This document shows, piece after piece, positions 39,460 through 47,406 of a DNA stretch of 64,000 nt. The position numbers and the translations under genes were made by a program. The notes under the pieces are model-generated. The model was not told the DNA's origin. It ran no database searches and was given only the letters and a program-made list of their open reading frames with translations. Numbering within the stretch: position 1 is the stretch's first letter; each line of letters opens with the position of its first letter. Origin of the DNA: Lumbricus rubellus (lineage: Eukaryota; Annelida; Clitellata; Crassiclitellata; Lumbricidae); the NCBI GenBank assembly GCA_945859605.1, contig OX243824.1, positions 33,079,820 through 33,143,819 of the forward strand, written 5' to 3'.

Positions 39460-39750
39460 AGTGATGTTATACTATTACAATATTCTTCCAACTGTGTAGT
39501 ACACATGCTGCACATCGATTCAGTGTTCGGCATGTGCGAATTCACAAGCCACGATGTCGATTCATGTCCACAGATACTACTGCACAGTCGCCAACCATTG
39601 GCAACCATGCCGTGTTGCGTTGTAAAAGCAATCGGCATGGCCCCAACATTTGGCACTGCCATGCTGTAACCTTCAAAATTTGCAGTCGCCAACTGCGTCT
39701 CTTACACACACCACACACACAATTCTGTAACTTCTCCATGTCGGCAATAC
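39460..39750 (-). pseudogene. Cys-rich first exon, copy C11 (one stop)
   Basis: Reads MYCRHGEVTELCVWCV, TAA, then ETQLATANFEGYSMAVPNVG, VANGWRLCSS, STSWLVNSHMPNTESMCSMC and TTQLEEY. Apart from the stop the frame is complete. The donor is weaker (GTAATAGT in place of GTAAGT). Shares its stop with C10. Confidence 0.65.
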
Positions 39751-39889
39751 ATTCTTGGAATCGAACAGTATATTGACTGCAACAATTCTAATTTTTAATA
39801 TAGAACTCTCTATTTGTGACAATATTTTAATCTTATTCGCGGCTGAAAAAATCCCTTTCATCTATACACCTGCAGCGTCTAAATGTGAC

Positions 39890-40240
39890 AAAGATTCATT
39901 GTCCACATTTTCATCTGAAGGAGGCTGGGGTGTCGGAGAATTGGAGAGTATCTTTCTTCATACATACCTTGTGACTCAGCATGTTTTCACAAGCTGTCGA
40001 CATGTACTAGGACAGGTAACTTGTTAGTCACGGAATCTCGCAAAATATATGTATCATTCAATCCTTTTCTGATTATGTAGAAGGGATCTCTTGTGAAGTT
40101 TAGCGCAAACATCTTTGCGAGTGAAGGTTTGTTGTAACCATACTAATTCTCCTGGACTGTGCATGGTTTCTCTCTGAGTCATATCATGATACTTCTTGTA
40201 AATTGCCTGAGCTTTCAGAATGCTCTCTTTTGCAATTTCT
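39890..40240 (-). pseudogene. Ty3/Gypsy integrase C-terminal fragment, copy 2
   Basis: Reads IYKKYHDMTQRETMHSPGEL, VWLQQTFTRKDVCAKLHKR and then breaks up, with a deletion relative to 9,063-9,330 in the TYILRDF part. Followed by the DENVDNESLSHLDAAG tail in a shifted frame. Confidence 0.55.
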
Positions 40241-40244
40241 ATGA

Positions 40245-40520
40245 CTAATTTTTTTTATATGCCCTTTTTGATGGTCGACGTCTTACAATGAGCGATGATT
40301 CTTTCGCAGAAAGGACATTGTGGTTGAAATTCCCGCGATTTGCAAGTTGTGAAAATCCTTTTCTTCTTTCTTCCTTATTGTAAATCGAGAGAAGCCTTGC
40401 GACCTCTGGCTCATTTCCATGCACTCTTTCCATGTGGGGCCTCAGCTTGCCAAGTAACAGCTTTTCACGATAAAGGCAAGAAACTTGTTTGTCTTACTTT
40501 CTAGTCCCATTTTCATTTTG
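40245..40520 (-). pseudogene. Finger module Z, copy 4
   Basis: Reads CLYREKLLLGKLRPHMERVH then GNEPEVARLLSIYNKEERRK, GFSQLANRGNFNHN and, shifted, SLIVRRRPSKRAYKK. The second Cys of the finger has become Arg. A small deletion precedes LSAKE. Confidence 0.5.
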
Positions 40521-40599
40521 TGAGTTAGCCCATCAGTATTTGATTCCTTCAAATATGGTTTATACAGGCTGACACGACCTTACGACTGACGGTGGCGGC

Positions 40600-41224
40600 A
40601 GTGGCGGAGTCCGCTTAATCGTGCAGTTTCCTGTGAGCACTGGCATAGAGAGGGGTAAAATGCATGTCTTCCGAGTTGAAGTACATAACATTGACTGAAT
40701 AATCAGGATTCATGGTTTCAAAAAGTGAAATTTGTTCGATTTTCATAGGAAAATTTATGGCAGTAGTAACAAGATAATTTAAATACGGCTTTTAGTGGTA
40801 AGCTCTCTGTGGATTGTTGGATTTGAAATGTGAAATTGCAAGGAGTGAGTACAGGAAACAGTGCTTGTCATCATTTTTTGTTGTTGAGGGTAGCACGCTT
40901 CCTAGCCAAGTATTGAGGAGTTGGAATGTAGCTAGATTCGCCTACAGGATCGTATACAGCATTGCAAAGTCTCAAATCTAATATACCATGCACTACCCAG
41001 CCAGAATTTTGAGTGGTAAAATTGTCTACCAATTGGTCGATTCTTTCAGCTGCTTCTTGTAGTTGGTCAGGTATTTGACTTGCCTGTAGAAGTATTGTTA
41101 GTGCAGACTTGAAGTAGCCGACGGTTCTACTTTCTCCTTCTGAGCACTCTCTTTGAAATTCCACATCTATTGCCACATACCACTTCACCGACCTAAAGAA
41201 CCAATATAGTCGACTAAGTTCCAT
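40600..41224 (-). pseudogene. Modules K and D, copy 2
   Basis: Reads LYWFFRSVKWYVAIDVEFQR, LTILLQASQIPDQLQEAAER, QNSGWVVHGILDLRL, SSYIPTPQYLARKRATLN, a frameshift near 40,880, then PQRAYH, stop, KPYLNYLVTTAINFPMKIEQ, ISLFETMNPDYSVNVMYFNS and FTPLYASAHRKLHD. Unlike copy 1 (9,743-10,470), the K/D joint is in frame here, and the KHIANLLLL end is deleted. Each copy is broken at a different place. Confidence 0.55.
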
Positions 41225-41459
41225 ATTTTTGCGAGTATAACATGCATTGTATATAAATGGAAAAATTTGAAGAAATGAATGTATGACAATTTCGAAAATG
41301 TTTTAGACGCGTTCAAGCAACTTATTGAGAGTAATACCAAGAATGGTCTTTCAAGACATGACTAATTACGGAGTCCAAAAAGTACAAGCAATATCTTAGA
41401 GCAAATTTTTTTATAAGAATTATAATGCAAGCAGAAATTTGCATGTTCTGCAGAATTAC

Positions 41460-41750
41460 CCTTCTTCTCTGACTATATCCTGAAGAGTGCTGATCATCTG
41501 CTGACCTTTTCCTTGCAGTAGGCCATGGTTGTTTGCCGAATTGGATGTCTATAAACGTATTCTGATTTTGATGCTGGGGTTGAGTGATTTTCTGAGGCAT
41601 GTGACACAGACATCCTGGCCAGCTCTGAAGAATCGTGAAGCTCTACGAGTCTTACATTTAAGACACTCTTTCCACAGCAAGCAGAGTTCGCAGTCCATTG
41701 GTCAAGTTGATTGCCTTGTAAGTTCGACAAGATTCGCATCGACCTAAAAA
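41460..41750 (-). pseudogene. Zinc-ribbon exon, copy 2
   Basis: Reads NQLDQWTANSACCGK, then CLKCKTRRASRFFRAGQDVC and VTCLRK in the next frame, as at 10,750-11,020. One Cys of the first pair is changed by a small deletion. Confidence 0.45.
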
Positions 41751-41929
41751 GGTTAATTAAATAAAATAAAATATCCATTAAAGACTAGCATGCGTCACAT
41801 GAGAAAACATACACTAAAATGGGTTTTGAAAGAAACTTGGTAGAATGCGTAAGCGTGCATGCACTGCATGCCTCGTGTAAAAGAGGCAAGTTTTCAAAAG
41901 TACCAAGTTTGTAGGAACTTACTTGTCGT

Positions 41930-42320
41930 CTAGGTTAGCACAAAGAACGTTGGCGACATAATCAACATTATTCTTTTCAAATATGTGAATTTGATCGACT
42001 TTCAGTTGCAGTATTGATATGGCAGATTTATTTCCCCATTATATACCCTTTTTTATTGTCAACGTCTTACAATGAGCGATCCTTCTTTCGCAGAAAGCAC
42101 AGAGGCATTGTGGTTAAAATTGCCGCAATATGCAAGTTGGGAAAATCCTTTTATACTTTCTTCCTTATCGGAAGTTGACAGGAACTTTTGCCACCTCTGG
42201 CTCATTTCCATGCACTCTTTCCATGTGGCGCCTCATGTTGCCAAGTAACAGCTTTTCACAAAAAAGGCCAGAAACTTGTTTGTCGTACTTTCTAGTCCCT
42301 TTTTCATTTTGTGAGTTAGC
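41930..42320 (-). pseudogene. Modules Z and D, copy 5
   Basis: Reads SGLFCEKLLLGNMRRHMERV then HGNEPEVAK, a shift, CGNFNHNASVLSAKEGSLIV, then worn VDQIHIFEKNN and VANVLC ending at GACGACAAGTAAGT, a donor. This copy keeps the H-x4-H pair of the finger (RRHMERVH). The 250 bp between this donor and the NLLLL part found at 13,000-13,235 are missing. Confidence 0.5.
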
Positions 42321-42800
42321 CCATCAGTATTTAATTCCTTCAAATATAGTCTGACACGTTGTGCATCTTTATTACTTTGTGATGCAGATAAAACTGAATA
42401 TAAATGCAATAATCGTCAGTGTTCTTAATGTTCACGGTTGCTCGTTTCTTAGCAATGAATTGTGGAGAGTGGCTATATCGGTAAATTATGCATCAGGCAG
42501 TACACAATCTTAGCTGTTCTGGTTCGTTGAACAATCTTAGCTGTTGTGGTTCGTTGATTTTCCAGCGGGGCGAGTGGTCTGTGAAAGCGTCGATAAGAAC
42601 GTCGTAACAACTGACTGCATCTTGTAATTAATGTGAGATATGCGAATGATGCATCAGAATGTCGGGTTCATACTTGAAGTATGTCACAGTGTTTGTATCA
42701 CATTCAGTCATAGTACGCACGAAGGCATTGTCCAAAGTCAAGAACAATTTAACAGGGCTAAAATATTTTTAAATATACACAAATATTGTTATAATTTTTG
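42321..42800 (-). pseudogene. Module K, diverged copy 4
   Basis: Reads FSPVKLFLTLDNAFVRTMTE, CDTNTVTYFKYEPDILMHHS, RWKINEPQQLRL, HSPQFIAKKRATVNIKNTDD and YCIY, then AQRVRLYLKEL in another frame. A 27-bp stretch (GAACAATCTTAGCTG... at 42,510-42,560) is tandemly repeated, duplicating EPQQLRLFNEPEQLRL. Stops after ISH and LCTA. Older than copies 1 and 2. Confidence 0.5.
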
Positions 42801-42829
42801 GGATAGAATCTGTGACGTCCGTGACTTGC

Positions 42830-43060
42830 AAGATCTGCATGTTTGTCTGCGGCTACAAATTGATGGGTGACTTTGGAGTTTTCCTCCAATGCCAGCATGT
42901 GTCGTTGCAACAAACCTAATCGTTCTTGTTCACGAAGTAATCTGGGTCGGATATCCGGAACGGAAAAATTGTCAGGAAATTGCCAGAACCCTTGGGCATC
43001 AAATCCCGGTGGAGGTCGTACGACCCTCCTATGATTAATATAGGGAGTTTGAACTAAGAC
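42830..43060 (-). CDS. PPPGFD exon with partial zinc ribbon
   Basis: After an acceptor (CCTGTCTTAG, about 43,056) the frame reads QTPYINHRRVVRPPPGFDAQ, GFWQFPDNFSVPDIRPRLLR, EQERLGLLQRHMLALEENSK. The downstream end also encodes CSRRQTCRSCKSRTSQIL in another frame, like the CLKCKTRRAS ribbon. It lies between the acidic exon E2 (43,085-43,490) and module K copy 4, suggesting that E2, this exon, ribbon and K once formed a single gene. A worn copy is at 14,085-14,300. Confidence 0.4.
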
Positions 43061-43084
43061 AGGCAACTGGCACACCGGAACTAC

Positions 43085-43490
43085 TCACGGAGCAATTGGT
43101 GGCACATAAGGTTCCCTTAGCAACATGTGCCGCACTTCTACTGAAAGATCGGCCAACTCAACCCAAGAAGGCGTATGCGGTTGCCTAAGAGATAAACTGA
43201 CGCTAGCAACACCCGGCAATGGCCTTGGTTGCCTTGGTAAGGGTGCTGGGACAACAGGTGGGCTCTTGATAGCGCGACCTCTGCCTCGTCTGTCTCCACA
43301 GGACCTTGTGGTGTCCAATGGCTTTGATGAGTTGCATCGTCCAAATAGTTGGCAATCTCATCGACACTCAAAGAATCTTCCATGAGTTGGAATGCATTCT
43401 CCGGAAAATATGATTGTGCAGTTAAATCCTCCGGCGTCCACCATGAAGGTAGAGCGTTAGCTGATGACAAATCTGTCACACGAATGCCAT
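43085..43490 (-). pseudogene. Acidic/Pro-rich exon E2 (longest copy)
   Basis: From an acceptor TCGTGTGACAG (43,480-43,490) the frame reads LSSANALPSWWTPEDLTAQS, YFPENAFQLMEDSLSVDEIA, NYLDDATHQSHW. A shift then leads to PPVVPAPLPRQPRPLPG and TPSWVELADLSVEVRHMLLR, EPYVPPIAP, ending at a GTGAGT donor at 43,088. The two frames overlap, so either a frameshift or an unseen small intron joins them. Its first exon would lie above 43,500 but none is visible there. Confidence 0.45.
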
Positions 43491-43499
43491 AGAGAGAAG

Positions 43500-45282
43500 A
43501 AATACTTCTTCAAATAATTTGAAAAATGCATTATATTATGCACAGCATTTCACTCAAAGTGCATTTTTTTAAAAAAATATCTTAATTTATGCTAATTTTA
43601 TATATATATATATCACTTTTTAAAAACAATATATACATATTGCATACAAGTAATCATTTCAGGAAAAATTAAACTATATCGCTGAAACTCATTCAAAGCT
43701 CAATTTAGATGTATGCTATAACACATACTATTGTTGCATTACATGTAATAGTCCGAATAAACATGCTTTGAGGCAATAAGATAGTACCCATAAATATTAA
43801 ATTTTCATCATACAGAAACCTTGGCGAATGTATATACTATCAACATAGTCTTCTATGTAAGCAGGAGTTTCTTACATTATTTATTCCAACAACATTATAA
43901 TTGTAATCTGTCGCCCCTCAGGCCCATTTTTTATACAGCAATATTTTCGTATCCTATCAGAAAAATATATAGTGGTAAATGTGGCCGTTCATCATACAGA
44001 CCATCTTTATGGAGTCTTCGTACTTTATTATGTGAAATTATCAGAGGTGTCAGCAACTTTTAGCAAGACTTGGTACTGTAACACGTAGCATGCATGCATT
44101 GGCATATTTTATGTTTAGAATTATATTATATTCTGAATTATATAGGACCTTCATCTTTATCTCCTCGCACACCCCTTGCAAATACCTTTTTTCTCTTCTT
44201 TTATTTGTAATTTACTTATCAGGCTCAAGAAATTTATATCTCCGCATATTGAAGTGGTAGAAGAATATACTCAATTGCAAGACTTTGAATAATTAATTGG
44301 AATTTTGTTAAAAATTTAATATTCCAAACATATAATGTATGCTCATACACGCACACACACATGTGCAGAAAATATGAACATTTTGAGTTTATATTCTTTT
44401 ATACATATATTTTGCGAAGGAAGAGCCCCTTCTTCTACATTAGGGTGGAGTGAAAAACATGAAATTGATATTTCAGAATCGGCTGGGTGTGCAAAAGTTG
44501 TGTACTGAGCACAGTAGTTTGGGTGTAAAATATTATTGGATTTGGTTGGGTTCTTGACGTGCCCCAACGCCCCCCAAAATTACGAAATGGCTCAATTTCG
44601 CATTTTCATCTTCAATTTGTTTATAATAACAATATTTTTTTTTTGCCCTATTCTACATGCACCCTTATATGTCGGACGAGTATTTCTCTTTTGTAGAGTA
44701 AACACACTGAAATGAAATTCCTTCTAAACTTCATTTTCTATAGGCTACTTGTGTGCACTATATGTTTTCTTAATCATCCCACCTTAATCAATTTTCCTAA
44801 AGCATATAACACTCTTTGAATAATGACTACTATGCAAAATGCGCAGCAATAAAAATATATCTCACGATGTAAATTAACTGTGCACAGGAGTAATGTATGT
44901 GTTATTTCATTAAGAAATTCCGCGACATACCTCATGAGGTTTCTACAATTTTTGCAGAGCTTTGAAATCAACTTGTATAAATTATTGTAAAGTCTATTAT
45001 ACAGTCCTCAATACTTCACTTGTATACTAATCGCAGAGTGGTGCAAGTGTATGACATTATTTGGAAGACAGGGCTTGCATCTTCTTGCTCTCAATGTGTG
45101 CATATACTCATTCACAGCATTTGTGTGAATATATGAATAATGCCATCATGTATAAATTTTCTAACTATTCATTTCTAATTACATTTGTAAACATTAACTT
45201 ACACCTTTATTCCTTTGGAAAAATGTACAAGGCAAATATTTAAAAAAAAATTTAATATCGTAAGTCTCTTCATATTTTGATA
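43500..45282. other. AT-rich stretch, partly intron-like
   Basis: 43,560-43,880 resembles the introns of the C6/C7 copies (CACATACTATTGTTGCATTA, AAACATGCTTTGAGGCAATA). The rest has no exon. 45,110-45,230 matches 35,560-35,680 (TAAATTTTCTAACTATTCAT), the downstream flank of acidic exon E2. Confidence 0.5.
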
Positions 45283-45309
45283 TTAATCGCGTGTGAATAG
45301 TTCCTCATC
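45283..45309 (-). pseudogene. End of an acidic exon cut by the CACTA-like element
   Basis: The minus strand reads DEELFTRD and a stop, matching the end of the acidic exon at 35,690-35,850 with the same downstream flank. The large transposon begins directly next to it, so it inserted in an E2-type exon. Confidence 0.55.
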
Positions 45310-45324
45310 CCCGGCCGGCAAAAC

Positions 45325-45965
45325 CTTTATAGGAGCGATATAGCTGCGATATCTCGATGCGATAGCACTATATCGCAGCTATATCGCAACGACTATACTA
45401 ACCCGATATCGGGAGGCTATAGCTTTGTCCGACGTCCGATATCGGAAATCGATCTAGTATAGCTGGCGCTATATCGAACCGATATATGTGCTATATAGCA
45501 TGCGATATCGGTCCGATAATGACAAACGCAGTGACCTATATCGAACCGATATATGTGCTATATAGCATGCGATATCGGTCCGATAAAGACAAACGCATTG
45601 ACCTATATCGAACCGATATATGTGCTATATAGCATGCGATATCGGTCCGATAAAGACAAACGCAGTGACCTATATCGAACCGATATATGTGCTATATAGC
45701 ATGCGATATCGGTCCGATAACGACAAACGCAGTGACCTATATGCTGGCCCACGGCTGCACGTAGGCCTACAGCGCACGCCTGGAGGGCCCGCCGCAGCTG
45801 GTGCCTGTTCAATCTACCTAATTACGCTGCTTCTCCCATACGATGCGTGCTGACAAACATTGCACGTACGTGGCACATACAGTATATGACCTAGAATATA
45901 AGATCCGATTTCGTTAAAGGTTATAGTTGGCGCTATATCGAAACGATATCGTTCCGATAACGACA
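45325..45965. repeat. Left subterminal repeat array (CGATAT)
   Basis: Four tandem copies of a roughly 62-bp unit (45,470-45,740) each containing TATATCGAACCGATATATGT, GCATGCGATATCGGTCCGAT and GACAAACGCAGTGACC, preceded by irregular CGATAT palindromes and followed by a diverged copy (45,925-45,985). In EnSpm/CACTA elements subterminal repeats are transposition-protein binding sites; that role here is inferred. Confidence 0.8.
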
Positions 45966-46440
45966 AACGCTGCAGTGATCTATACGGGCCTACAGCTGCA
46001 CAGCGCACATGCATCCCTGGAGAAGAGTGGCGATCTCGAGTACCCGCAGCCTGCAGAAGTAACGTGCACGGTGCGGCTGGCGAGGACGAATGAGAAATTA
46101 GAAGGCTACAGAGCATGCTCAGAATTAACTACAAATAACAACAAAATGTCTAATTTGCCTAGAACATAGACATGTATTAAGCTATATATATATATAGTCA
46201 GCATGTCAATAAGTGATAAAAGAAGTGCAGTAAACAGCAGACTACAGTTGTATGTGTACATCACAAATAGCATATTGACGACTGAAATTGTTACGACTAG
46301 CACGCCATCTGCCGTTGAAACTATAGAAGGGCTTGTTAGTGTTTTAGTGTTCGTTTCATATTGACCGAACTCACATTAGGCAGCCAGGTCAGTATGAAAT
46401 CATATCGGCCAGGCCAATGCAATAAACGAACAGCCCCTTA
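45740..46440. other. Inner left region of the CACTA-like element
   Basis: Two diverged GC-rich stretches (CCCACGGCTGCACGTAGGCC at 45,748 and GGGCCTACAGCTGCACAGCG at 45,984) appear to be a duplicated piece of the subterminal region. Short AT repeat at 46,183-46,196. No gene. Confidence 0.45.
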
Positions 46441-46479
46441 ATTATATTTAATGAGCAATAAGCTGGTCAAAGTATAGAT

Positions 46480-46810
46480 CAGTGGCTCTCAACCTGTGGT
46501 CCGCGGCCCACAGCCATCTGGCTGGCGGTCCGCGAGCAGACCCTAAAACTTATATTTTTAAAATTATAGAGCAAAAACAGATAAATTTTTCCAATTTTTG
46601 AAAATTTCTTTGTTTTAATGGCTGCATGACAACATTAATATTTGTAATACCCTATACTTAGTTAAGGAAAAAAATCAAAATTTAATTCACTTATAGCAAA
46701 TGTTGGAAATTTATGGGGTCACATGTAGGCCAGCAGTACTGCGGTGGTCCTTGGCCCAGAGAAAAAATTTGTAAGTGGTCCTTGAGTCTCGAAAGGTTGA
46801 GAACCGCTTG
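46480..46810. mobile_element. Non-autonomous hAT-type MITE (331 bp)
   Basis: Begins CAGTGGCTCTCAACCTGTGG and ends with the reverse complement of CAAGCGGTTCTCAACCTTTC: imperfect terminal inverted repeats of the CAGTGGTTCTCAACC kind that are typical of hAT elements. Contains GGTCCGCGGCCCACAG and GCGGTGGTCCTTGGCCC. Flanks GTATAGAT and GCTAGATC are similar but not identical, so the 8-bp duplication is only suggested. No ORF. Confidence 0.7.
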
Positions 46811-47406
46811 GCTAGATCACTTAACATCTGTTTAGTGCTAAAAAAGCAATCACGACCAAAAATATTTTAAATGTTCAATAACGAGTTAGAATAATTAATC
46901 CAAATTGCATATATAAATCATAGAAACACATACAATATATGCCTTAAATAACATATATCACTGAGACAGAACATTTGGAATATCATCTAGCGAGAATATT
47001 ATTCCTCGTTAACAGGATTCGTATCTCTCGCTTCAAGTTATCATCATCATCATCCGACAATTCATTATTAATAACATGACCATGAGATATGAAATTCACT
47101 GACAAATTCAAGCTAAATCTTTTGAATAGTAAAACATATGGGAACACGTACGTGATGACAATTTTCTTACATTTAATTAAGAAGATGCTCTTAAGATGAA
47201 ATTCTTTGTTAATGATCATATGCATGTGCAATGTTATGCATTGTGCCTAGTGCAGGTCAACTGTAAGGAGTCATTTAATTATGAAATCATAATAATTCTA
47301 ATTTGTTACAAGAACTCTTAACGCAATAGAACAATGCCGGAAGATGATTAACGATGAAAGAAATGGTGGTAGCAAGTTCCATGGACACACTGCTACATGT
47401 ATAAAA
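46811..47406. other. Spacer between MITE and second transposon gene
   Basis: AT-rich; a short CATCATCATCATC run at 47,041. No coding sequence supported. Confidence 0.4.

Larger units (their letters stand above)
39314..41795. repeat. Segmental duplication B, copy 2
   Basis: Collinear with 8,308-11,072. At about 41,795-41,815 it continues without interruption where copy 1 holds the Penelope-like element. Confidence 0.7.

Noticed and set aside
44343..44640. Possible repeat with GACGTGCCCCAACGCCCCCC
   Set aside because: The phrase looked like a transposon internal sequence, but no terminal repeats or second copy were found in the window.
45470..45740. CRISPR-like array of regularly spaced palindromic repeats
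   Set aside because: Units are directly tandem with no unique spacers, the DNA is from an animal, and matching motifs at the other end show they are transposon subterminal repeats.
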